The translations under genes and the position numbers were made by a program. Below are positions 7,839 through 14,948 of a stretch of 64,000 bases of DNA, piece by piece. The notes beneath the pieces are model-generated. The model had not been told where the DNA came from. It ran no database searches and saw nothing but the letters and a program-made list of their open reading frames with translations. The stretch is from Pseudonocardia alaniniphila (lineage in GTDB: Bacteria; Actinomycetota; Actinomycetes; Mycobacteriales; Pseudonocardiaceae). Location of the stretch: positions 62,001 through 126,000 of the forward strand of contig NZ_JAKXMK010000019.1 of NCBI RefSeq assembly GCF_022524485.1. Direction: 5' to 3'. Numbering within the stretch: position 1 is the stretch's first letter; each line of letters begins with the position of its first letter.

Positions 7839-9098
7839 TCAGCGCAGCTCAGCCAGCGCACCGGCCAGCGCGTCGACCGCGAACGCCACTTCGTCCTCGG
7901 TGATCACCAGCGGCGGCGAGAGCCGGATCGTGGAACCGTGTGTGTCCTTGACCAGCACGCCACGCCGGAGGAGTGCCTCGCCGACGTCCCGCCCGCTCCC
8001 CAGCCGCGGGTCGACGTCGACACCGGCCCAGAGACCGCACCCGCGCACGGCGACCACGCCGTCGCCCACGAGCCCCGCCAGCCGCCCCTGCAGCACATCG
8101 CCCAGGCGGGCCGCCCTGGCGAGCATCCCCTCCGGACCGGTGTCGGTCAGCAGCTCGATCACGGCCCGGCCGACCGCACACGCGAGGGGGTTGCCTCCGA
8201 ACGTGCTGCCGTGCTGCCCCGGCCGCAGCACCCCGAGCACCGCGTAGTCCGCGACCACGGCCGACAGGGGCACGATCCCGCCGCCGAGGGCCTTGCCGAG
8301 CAGGTAGACGTCGGCGTCGGTTCCCGCGCCGCGGGTGGCCAGCACGTGCCCGGTGCGCCCGAGGCCGGACTGCACCTCGTCGGCGATGAACAGCACGCCC
8401 GTCTCGTCGCAGATCTCGCGGACCGCCGCCAGATATCCGGCAGGTGGGACGCCCACGCCCGCCTCGCCCTGCACGGGCTCGATCAGCACCGCGACCGTGT
8501 CGGGTGTGATCGCGGCGCTCAGCGCGTCCGGATCGCCGTAGGGGACGATGTCGAAGCCGGGAGTGAACGGCCCGAACCCGCCGCGGGCGTCCGGGTCGGT
8601 GGAGAAGCTGACGATGCTGATGGTGCGCCCGTGGAAGCCGCCGTCCGCGACGACGATGCGCGCGCGTCCGGGAGGTACGCCCTTCACCTCGTAGCCCCAC
8701 TTGCGCGCGACCTTGAGCCCGCTCTCGACCGCCTCGGCGCCGGTGTTCATCGGCAGGACGAGCTGCTTGCCGACGAGCGCGGCGAGCTCCGCGCAGAACG
8801 GGCCGATCTGGTCGCTGCCGAACGCGCGGCTGGTGAGGGTCACGCGGTCGAGCTGGGCATGGGCCGCTGCGATCAGCGCGGGGTGGCGGTGGCCGAAGTT
8901 CAATGCGGAGTAGCCGGCCAGGCAGTCGAGATACCGGCGGCCCTCCACGTCGGTGACCCAGGCGCCTTCGGCGTGCGCGACCACCACCGGCAGGGGGTGG
9001 TAGTTGTGTGCCGAGTGCTCCTCCATGAGGAGCTCGTGGTGTGCGGTGGCGTTCCCGCCCGCGGCGCCGGTCGCCGTGCCGTCCTCGATGATCGTCAT
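7839..9098 (-). CDS. rocD: Ornithine--oxo-acid transaminase
   Basis: PLP-dependent class III aminotransferase converting ornithine and 2-oxoglutarate to glutamate semialdehyde and glutamate. The 419 residues include NFGHRHPALIAAA, the PLP-phosphate region NTGAEAVESGLKVARKWGYEVKG, FHGRT, the cofactor-binding aspartate in FIADEVQSGLGRTG (about residues 225-240), and the PLP lysine in LLGKALGGGIVPLSAVVA (about 255-270), then GQHGSTFGGNPLACAV. The ATG at 9098 gives MTIIEDGTATG; its first bases overlap the ddaH stop by 4 bp, so translation is coupled. It works with the upstream ddaH product in arginine breakdown, as in the M. tuberculosis Rv2323c-rocD locus. Confidence 0.96.
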   Translation of the reverse strand: MTIIEDGTATGAAGGNATAHHELLMEEHSAHNYHPLPVVVAHAEGAWVTDVEGRRYLDCLAGYSALNFGHRHPALIAAAHAQLDRVTLTSRAFGSDQIGPFCAELAALVGKQLVLPMNTGAEAVESGLKVARKWGYEVKGVPPGRARIVVADGGFHGRTISIVSFSTDPDARGGFGPFTPGFDIVPYGDPDALSAAITPDTVAVLIEPVQGEAGVGVPPAGYLAAVREICDETGVLFIADEVQSGLGRTGHVLATRGAGTDADVYLLGKALGGGIVPLSAVVADYAVLGVLRPGQHGSTFGGNPLACAVGRAVIELLTDTGPEGMLARAARLGDVLQGRLAGLVGDGVVAVRGCGLWAGVDVDPRLGSGRDVGEALLRRGVLVKDTHGSTIRLSPPLVITEDEVAFAVDALAGALAELR

Positions 9099-10006
9099 GG
9101 CCGTACCTCCAGCGTGCAGCACTTGGGTCCGCCGCCGCCCTTGAGCAGCTCGGACATCTCGACCGGGACAGGGACGAACCCGCGCGCGGCGAGCTCGGCG
9201 GCGAGCCGGGTCGCCTCCGCGGGCAGGACGACGTGCCGGCCGTCGCTCACGGCGTTGAGCCCGAGCACCGCGGCGTCGGCCGGGTCGGCGACGAGCGCAC
9301 CGGGGAACCGCTCGCGCAGCACAGCCTGGGACTCCGGGGTGAACGCCTCCGGGAGCCAGGCGATCGTGTCCTCGTCGAGCACCGCCATCGCCGTGTCGAG
9401 GTGGTAGTAGCAGGGATCGACCAGCTCGAGCGACACCACGGGCCTGCCCAGCACGGCTGCGGCCTCGGCATGGGCTCGCGGGTCGGTGCGGAACCCGGTG
9501 CCGGCGAACACCACGGCGCCGGCCCGGCCGCCCAGCACGAGCAGATCGCCCTCCCCCTCGTTCACGAACTCCGGCTCGACGACCCGCGTGAAGCCGGCGG
9601 CCCGGAACCACTCGCGATGCGCAACGGCCTCCGCGGCCCGCTCGCGGTGGCGAAACCGTGCGCCGAGCACGACACCGCCGACGACGGTGGCGCCGTTGGC
9701 CGCGTAGACCATGTCGGGCAGGCCCGGGACGGGATCGAGCAGGTCGACCCGGTGGCCGAGGTCGAGGTAGGTGCGACGCAAGGCGTCCCACTGGGCCATC
9801 GCCAGGTCGCGGTCGACCGGGACGCCTTGGTTCATCCACGGGTTGATCGCGTACTCGACGGCGAAGTGCACCGGCGCGCACATGAGGTAGTGGCGGCGGG
9901 TGGCGGTGCGCTCGGCGGGTTCGCTCGGGCGGGGCAGGACGCTGGTCACGGGCTCGCTCCACGAGGTGTACGGGGGTGGCCGCGGCGTCGGGACCGGGAC
10001 GCTCAT
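9095..10006 (-). CDS. ddaH: Dimethylargininase-family (guanidino-group-modifying) hydrolase
   Basis: A 303-residue member of the arginine deiminase / DDAH superfamily, annotated in relatives as dimethylargininase. Evidence: RHYLMCAPVHFAVEYAINPWM near the N-terminus, DMVYAANGATVV, VNEGEGDLLVLG (Glu/Asp of the active site), the catalytic-site histidine in YYHLDTAMAVL (about residues 190-200), and the nucleophilic cysteine in GGGPKCCTLE at the C-terminus. It overlaps rocD by 4 bp, which argues that its product feeds ornithine metabolism; an arginine-dihydrolase-like activity giving ornithine directly is possible, while classical DDAH would yield citrulline. The ATG at 10006 precedes a Pro-rich 35-residue lead; an internal start near the RHYLMC motif is possible. 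Confidence 0.88.
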   Translation of the reverse strand: MSVPVPTPRPPPYTSWSEPVTSVLPRPSEPAERTATRRHYLMCAPVHFAVEYAINPWMNQGVPVDRDLAMAQWDALRRTYLDLGHRVDLLDPVPGLPDMVYAANGATVVGGVVLGARFRHRERAAEAVAHREWFRAAGFTRVVEPEFVNEGEGDLLVLGGRAGAVVFAGTGFRTDPRAHAEAAAVLGRPVVSLELVDPCYYHLDTAMAVLDEDTIAWLPEAFTPESQAVLRERFPGALVADPADAAVLGLNAVSDGRHVVLPAEATRLAAELAARGFVPVPVEMSELLKGGGGPKCCTLEVRP

Positions 10007-10040
10007 CAGGCTAGGAACGGCACGGACGCCGGACAATTGC

Positions 10041-10075
10041 GAAGCGTTGCCCGTACATGGGGAAACGTTGCTCGT
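10041..10075. promoter_or_regulatory. Tandem direct repeats, probable Lrp/AsnC operator upstream of ddaH
   Basis: Two direct repeats, GAAGCGTTGCCCGT (10041-10054) and GAAACGTTGCTCGT (10062-10075), match at 12 of 14 positions and are spaced 21 bp start to start, two helical turns. They lie 35-70 bp upstream of the ddaH ATG and just downstream of an Lrp-type gene. Phased repeated sites are typical of Lrp/AsnC proteins, so this is the likely control site of ddaH-rocD. Confidence 0.5.
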
Positions 10076-10151
10076 TGATCGCAGCTGACGCACGTTCTTT
10101 GCGCAGCACTCGAACCGCTGTACGCCGCTCGTCCGGCAGTCCGGATCGGGC

Positions 10152-10607
10152 TCAGTGCGGGAGTGGCGCTGCCGGGCGGCGGAGCAGGGGCGAGAGCACG
10201 AGCACCGAGCGGGTACGCGCCACGAAGGGCTGGGCACCGATCTGTTCGAGCACCTGCTCGAAGTGGCGCATGTCGGCGGCGAGGATGCGCAGCACGGCAT
10301 CGGCGTCGCCCGAGACGGTGCTGGCGTCCACCACCTCGGGGAACTTGGCGACGGCGGAGCGGATGGTGGCGGGTGCGGTGCTGATGCGGCAGTAGAGCTC
10401 CACGTAGCCCTCCACCGACCAGCCCAGCGCACCCGGGTCGAGCCGCACGGTGAACCCGGTGATCGCCCCACCTGCCCGCAGGCGGTCGACCCGCCGCTTC
10501 ACCGCTGATGCCGAGAGTCCGACGCTCGCGCCGAGGTCGGCGTAGCTGCGGCGCGCGTCGTCCACGAGCAGCGCGATGAGGTCCTCGTCGAGCCGATCGA
10601 GTTGCAC
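10152..10607 (-). CDS. Lrp/AsnC-family transcriptional regulator
   Basis: A 151-residue feast/famine regulator. The N-terminal HTH is LDRLDEDLIALLVDDARRSYADLGASVGLSASAVKRRVDRLRAGGAITGF (residues 3-55); the C-terminal RAM/ligand domain includes YVELYCRI, VVDASTVSGDADAVLRILAADMRHFEQVLEQI. The GTG at 10607 is chosen because an AGGA lies 7 nt before it and the protein then begins at the canonical LDRLDE; upstream in-frame starts at 10622 and 10658 would run into the arcA start. It is divergent from arcA and 145 bp upstream of ddaH-rocD, so it probably senses an amino acid such as arginine and controls both directions. M. tuberculosis Rv2324 has the same neighbourhood. Confidence 0.92.
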   Translation of the reverse strand: MQLDRLDEDLIALLVDDARRSYADLGASVGLSASAVKRRVDRLRAGGAITGFTVRLDPGALGWSVEGYVELYCRISTAPATIRSAVAKFPEVVDASTVSGDADAVLRILAADMRHFEQVLEQIGAQPFVARTRSVLVLSPLLRRPAAPLPH

Positions 10608-10647
10608 GCGCTCATCCTGCACGCCGAGCGGGCGAAGCACGTGCAGG

Positions 10648-11877
10648 ATGTCCGGCATGTACCGCGTGGATTCCGAGGTCGGGCCGCTCCGCCAGGTGAT
10701 CCTGCACCGCCCCGGGCTCGAGCTGAAGCGGCTGACGCCGGCCAACAAGGACCGCCTGCTGTTCGACGACGTGCTGTGGGTGGCCAGGGCGCAGGAGGAG
10801 CACGACCGATTCGCGGCACTGCTGCGGGAGCGCGGGATCACCGTGCACCTCTTCGGCGAGCTGCTGCGGACCACGGTGGAGATCCACGAGGCGCGCAAGT
10901 ACATCCTCGACCGGATCTTCGACGACCGCGTCTACGGGCCGCTCGCCATCGACGCGATGCGCAACTGCTTCGACGCGATGGACGTCGACACCCTCACCGA
11001 CCACCTCATCGGCGGGATCACGAAGCGCGAGGTGATGGACCGCATCCCGGAGCCGCGCTCGATCGCCTTCCACGTGCTCGCTCCCGACGACTTCGTGCTG
11101 GAGCCGCTCCCCAATCACCTCTACACCCGCGACACGTCGGCCTGGCTCTACGGCGGTGTGGCGATCAACAGCATGCGCAAGAAGGCCAGGATGCGCGAGA
11201 CCGTGCACTACGAGGCCGTCTACCGCTGGCACCCGCTCTTCGCCCGCTCCGACTACGCGATCTGGTCCGAGGGCTCGGCGAACGGGCCCGCGACCACCGA
11301 GGGCGGCGACATGCATGTGCTCGGCGGCGGGGCCGTGTTGATCGGGCTGTCGGAGCGCACCACCCCCGCAGGCGTCGAGCGGCTGGCCACGCGCCTGTTC
11401 GCCGGCGGCGAGATCGACCGGATCGTCGCGCTGCGGATGCCGCAGCAGCGCGCGTTCATGCACCTGGACACCGTGATGACGATGGTCGACCCGGAGACGT
11501 TCGTGGAGTACGCGGGGCTGGGCAAGTTGCCGGCTTACACCGTGCGGCCCGGCGACTCGGAGAAGGAGCTCGACGTCACCGACCACCCACCGGAGCAGAT
11601 GCACGAGGCGATCGCCGCGGTGCTCGGGCTCTCGTCGGTCCGGGTCCTGACCCCCGAGCAGGACGTGCACGCCGCAGCCCGCGAGCAGTGGGACGACGGG
11701 TGCAACGCGCTGGCCGTGGCGCCCGGCGTGGTGGTGACCTACGAGCGCAACGTCACCACGAACACCTTCCTGCGCAAGCACGGGATCGAGGTGCTCGACA
11801 TCCCCGGCGGCGAGCTGGGCCGGGGACGGGGCGGCCCGCGGTGCATGAGCTGCCCGATCGTGCGCGACGGCGCATGA
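10648..11877 (+). CDS. arcA: Arginine deiminase
   Basis: Hydrolyses arginine to citrulline and ammonia. The 409-residue protein has the ADI signatures: FDDVLWVARAQEEHD near residue 40, LPNHLYTRDTSAWLYGGV (about 155-172), GGDMHVLGGG, the active-site histidine in FMHLDTVMTMVD (about 270-281) and the nucleophilic cysteine in GGPRCMSCPIVRDGA at the C-terminus. Two ATGs (10648 and 10657) are possible; the second has a GGA about 8 nt upstream. It is divergent from the Lrp gene with only 40 bp between. No ornithine carbamoyltransferase or carbamate kinase is nearby, so the fate of citrulline is not encoded locally. Confidence 0.96.
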   Translation: MSGMYRVDSEVGPLRQVILHRPGLELKRLTPANKDRLLFDDVLWVARAQEEHDRFAALLRERGITVHLFGELLRTTVEIHEARKYILDRIFDDRVYGPLAIDAMRNCFDAMDVDTLTDHLIGGITKREVMDRIPEPRSIAFHVLAPDDFVLEPLPNHLYTRDTSAWLYGGVAINSMRKKARMRETVHYEAVYRWHPLFARSDYAIWSEGSANGPATTEGGDMHVLGGGAVLIGLSERTTPAGVERLATRLFAGGEIDRIVALRMPQQRAFMHLDTVMTMVDPETFVEYAGLGKLPAYTVRPGDSEKELDVTDHPPEQMHEAIAAVLGLSSVRVLTPEQDVHAAAREQWDDGCNALAVAPGVVVTYERNVTTNTFLRKHGIEVLDIPGGELGRGRGGPRCMSCPIVRDGA

Positions 11878-11911
11878 TCGCTGCGTGACTGCGGGCGGAC
11901 GACCGTGCCGC

Positions 11912-12684
11912 TCATCCGGGCGACGACCCCCACGCGGCGAGGGACTGCGCGGTCGCCGCGTCCGCGGGCAGGAACGCCTCGAGCTTCAGCTCCGCGAGCG
12001 TGACATCCACGGCTGTCGCGAAGGTCGTCACGGTCGTGATGAGCCGCAGTTCGCCCCGTTCGGACCGCAGCCGCAGTGGCACGGCGAAACCCAGGTGGTC
12101 CGGCCCGACAGCGGCAGGCGGCGCGTAGGACCGAGCTCGGCGCGAAATGCGGCCAGCCGCTCGTCCGGGCCGCGTTCGAGTGCCTGGTCCAGCCGCTCGA
12201 GGACGTGACGAGCCCATTCGGCGAGGTTGACGATCCGTGGGGCGAGCCCCTCGGGGTGCAGGGCAACGCGATAGGCGTTGGCGGGCTCAGCCAGCAGGTC
12301 GGCGGAGACCCCCTCGGTGAGCAGCCCGAACGGCGCGTTCGCCGCGACCAGGTCGCCGTGGCGGTCCACGACGATCGCCGGATAGGGCCGGTGGCCGTCG
12401 AGCACGGACCGCAGGGCGTCGCGCACCGGGGCGAGGCCGGGCTCGTCGAGGCCGGTTTCGGGATATGCGGGCGCGAATCCGGCCGAGAGCAGCAGCGCGT
12501 TGCGGTCACACAGGGGCAGTTCCATCGACTCCGCGAGCCGCACGACCATCGCCCGGCCGGGCGCCGAGCGGCCGCTCTCCATGAAGCTGACGTGCCGTTG
12601 CGTCGTCCCTGCGCGCAGCGCCAGGTCCAGCTGGCTGACCCGCAGCCGGGTACGGCGCTCGCGGAGCGCGGCGGGGAAGTTCAC
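11912..12684 (-). pseudogene. XRE/MmyB-like transcriptional regulator, apparent single-base frameshift
   Basis: The N-terminal part (GTG at 12684 to about 12131) is an XRE helix-turn-helix (LRERRTRLRVSQLDLALRAG, then TTQRHVSFMESGRSAPGRAMVVRLAE) followed by the MmyB-type ligand-binding domain (VVDRHGDLVAANAPFGLL). At about 12131 the family sequence leaves this frame: the conserved continuation YAPPAAVGPDHLGFAVPLRLRS...TTVTTFATAVDVTLAELKLEAFLPADAAT lies in another frame and ends at 11912, whereas the original frame runs on as unrelated residues to 12028. Restoring one base within the GGTCC at the codon after AELG would rejoin them, so a one-base loss in a G run (or a sequence error) is likely. 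It is divergent from an LLM oxidoreductase that it would be expected to control. Confidence 0.82.
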
Positions 12685-12719
12685 AGGGTGTTCCTAGCCC
12701 TGGGGTGTGCCGCCCGGCC

Positions 12720-12735
12720 ATTCCCCCTGGGGAAT
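12720..12735. promoter_or_regulatory. Inverted repeat between the XRE regulator and LLM gene
   Basis: ATTCCCC (12720-12726) and GGGGAAT (12729-12735) form a perfect 7-bp dyad around CT. It lies 36 bp before the LLM start and 36 bp before the regulator start, the position expected for an operator shared by this divergent pair. Confidence 0.5.
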
Positions 12736-12770
12736 TGCCGCTGCGCACCGGCCGAACGAGCCTCTGCGGC

Positions 12771-13739
12771 ATGGATCTCGTTCGGACAGGTGTGCTGCTC
12801 CCGCTCAAGGCGGAGCAGTGGGCGGGAGCGGACCCGCGGGAGCTGGTGGAACTGGCGGTCCGGGCGGAGCGGGCAGGCTACGACTCGGTCTGGGCCAACG
12901 ACACGCTCCTCGGCGCCCACATCGACCCGCTGACGGTCCTCGCCGCGGTCGCGGCGGCGACCGAACAGATGACTCTCGGCACCGCGGCGCTGCTGCCCGC
13001 GTTCCGGCGGCCCGTGCAGGCCGCCAAGGTGATCTCCTCGCTCGACCTCCTGGCAGGCGGACGCCTGGTGCGCGGCGTCGGGGCCGGTTTCCCCGGGCGC
13101 TCCGAACCGGAGTACGCGGCGTCCGAAGTGCCGTGGACGCGCCGCTTCGCCCGGCTCGACGACACGGTGGCACTCTGGCGGCAGCTGTGGACCGCCGAGG
13201 GACCCACCTCGTTCACCGGCGACGTGCTGCGCTTGTCCGACATCCCGGCAGGCACCCGCCCGTACCGCAGAGGTGGCCCGCCCATCTGGCTCGCGGGAGC
13301 CACTCCCGCCGCGCTGGCCCGGACCGGGCGCCACTACGACGGCTGGCTGCCCTACCCGCCGCAGCCTGCGACCTACGCCACCGGTCTCGCCGATGTCCGC
13401 ACCGCCGCCGTCACGGCGGGGCGGCCGCAGGACGCCATCACGCCGGCGCTGTTCGCGACGGTGCTGCTGGCGTCCGACGTGCCGTCGGGGCTGCGCGCCG
13501 TCGACGAGTTCTGCCGGGAGAACTACGGGCTTCCGCTCGAGGTGGTCGAGCGGATCCAGACGATCGTGGCGGGACCGCCCGAGCACGTGGCCGCGGGACT
13601 GCGCCGGTTCGTCGATGCCGGCGCCCGTCACATCGTCCTGCGCATCGCGGCTCCCGGGCTCGACGGGCAGCGGGACCAGCTCGACCGGCTCGCCGGCCTG
13701 CTGCTCGGCATACGCGACCCGGTGACATCGACGGTCTGA
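12771..13739 (+). CDS. LLM-class flavin-dependent oxidoreductase
   Basis: Luciferase-like TIM-barrel monooxygenase/reductase of 322 residues, using FMN or F420. Evidence: N-terminal RTGVLLPLKAEQWAGADPRELVELAVRAERAGYDSVWANDTLL, LAAVAAATEQMTLGTAALLPAFRRPVQAAKVISSLDLLAGGRLVRGVGAGFP (about residues 55-108) and the C-terminal GPPEHVAAGLRRFVDAGARHIVLRIA. The ATG at 12771 gives the canonical start MDLVRTGVLLP. Substrate cannot be told from sequence. The divergent XRE gene, 86 bp away across an inverted repeat, is a probable regulator, but it seems broken, so this gene may be deregulated. Confidence 0.92.
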   Translation: MDLVRTGVLLPLKAEQWAGADPRELVELAVRAERAGYDSVWANDTLLGAHIDPLTVLAAVAAATEQMTLGTAALLPAFRRPVQAAKVISSLDLLAGGRLVRGVGAGFPGRSEPEYAASEVPWTRRFARLDDTVALWRQLWTAEGPTSFTGDVLRLSDIPAGTRPYRRGGPPIWLAGATPAALARTGRHYDGWLPYPPQPATYATGLADVRTAAVTAGRPQDAITPALFATVLLASDVPSGLRAVDEFCRENYGLPLEVVERIQTIVAGPPEHVAAGLRRFVDAGARHIVLRIAAPGLDGQRDQLDRLAGLLLGIRDPVTSTV

Positions 13740-13766
13740 CGAGAGTGCGAGCGGTAGTGTTCACCC

Positions 13767-14939
13767 GTGAGTTCCGTCGCGGAAGAAACTGGGGTCGCCG
13801 GCGACTGGACCACGCTCGACGGCAGCCAGCAGCGCGTCGCGGTGGAGGTGCTGCGCCACGGCCCGCTCCCCCGCGCCGAGCTCGCGCGAAGGCTCGGACT
13901 CTCCCCCGGCTCGCTCACGCGGCTCACCCGCCCGCTGGTCGACTCCGGCCTGCTGGTCGAGGGCACCAGCGACGTCCACACCCGTACCGGACGACCCTCG
14001 CTCCCGTTGGACGTGCGGCCCTCCTCCCGCCGGTTCGTCGGCGTCAAGATCACCGGCGACGCTCTTTTCGCCGTGGTCACCGACCTGCGCGCCGCCGTCC
14101 TCGTCGAGCACGAGGTGCCGCTCCCCGGGCGCGGGCCGGACGCCGTGGTGGACGCGGTCACCGATGCCGTCGCCCGGATGCGCGGGGAGCACGGCGAGCC
14201 GGCCGGGCTCGGCATCGGCATCGGCGGGCGGGTCTCGGAGCGCCGCGACGTCACGAAGGCGCAGTTCCTCGGCTGGCAGCAGACGGTGCCGCTGGCGGCG
14301 TGGCTGCACTCGGCCACCGACCTGCCCACCGTCGTCGAGAACGACGTCCGGGCGCTCACCGTGGCCGAGCACTGGTTCGGCGCCGGTCGAGGGCTGCAGT
14401 CGCTGGTGGTCGTCACGATCGGCGTCGGCGTCGGATGCGGGATCGTCGTCCACGACCGGCTGGTCGAGGGCGCACACGGGGCAGGTGGGTCGGTCGGGCA
14501 CCGGCCGCTGCCGGGCTGGGCGATGTGCGCTCAGGGGCACCGCGGATGTGCCGAGGCCGTGCTGACGTCCGGGGCGATCACCACCGCCGTCGGGCAGGCT
14601 CTGGGCAGGTCTGTGACCTACGACGAGGTGCTGGAGCTCGCCGTCGCCGGGCAGCCCGCGGCCCGCCGCGCCGTCGCGGACGCCGGCCGGGCCCTCGGCC
14701 TGCTCGTCGCCGACATCGCGGGCCTCGTCGACCCGGACCTCGTGATCCTCACCGGTGAGGGCGTCGGCGCGGTCGACATCGCCAGGGCCGAGCTGGACGC
14801 CGCTCTGGAGGAGGGCCGCGATCCGGCGGGACCGCCGATCCGGGTGGACGTGCAGCCGTTCCCGTTCACCGAGTGGGCACGCGGGGCGGCCGCCGTGGCG
14901 ATACAGGCGCACGTGCTGGGGCCTGCCGCGCCCGCGTGA
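13767..14939 (+). CDS. ROK-family transcriptional regulator/sugar kinase-fold protein
   Basis: A 390-residue ROK protein with an N-terminal winged HTH (QRVAVEVLRHGPLPRAELARRLGLSPGSLTRLTRPLVDSGLL, about residues 20-63), so a repressor rather than a plain glucokinase. The actin-like ATPase fold shows FVGVKITGD, LGIGIGGRV, VENDVRAL and GVGVGCGIVVHDRLVEGAHGAGGSVGH. The zinc-binding motif is CAQGHRGCAE: the second cysteine of the usual CxCGxxGCxE is glutamine here. The start is the GTG at 13767. It converges on the alpha-galactosidase gene with 9 bp between stops, suggesting it senses a sugar related to that enzyme's product. Confidence 0.9.
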   Translation: MSSVAEETGVAGDWTTLDGSQQRVAVEVLRHGPLPRAELARRLGLSPGSLTRLTRPLVDSGLLVEGTSDVHTRTGRPSLPLDVRPSSRRFVGVKITGDALFAVVTDLRAAVLVEHEVPLPGRGPDAVVDAVTDAVARMRGEHGEPAGLGIGIGGRVSERRDVTKAQFLGWQQTVPLAAWLHSATDLPTVVENDVRALTVAEHWFGAGRGLQSLVVVTIGVGVGCGIVVHDRLVEGAHGAGGSVGHRPLPGWAMCAQGHRGCAEAVLTSGAITTAVGQALGRSVTYDEVLELAVAGQPAARRAVADAGRALGLLVADIAGLVDPDLVILTGEGVGAVDIARAELDAALEEGRDPAGPPIRVDVQPFPFTEWARGAAAVAIQAHVLGPAAPA

Positions 14940-14948
14940 GGCGCGCCG

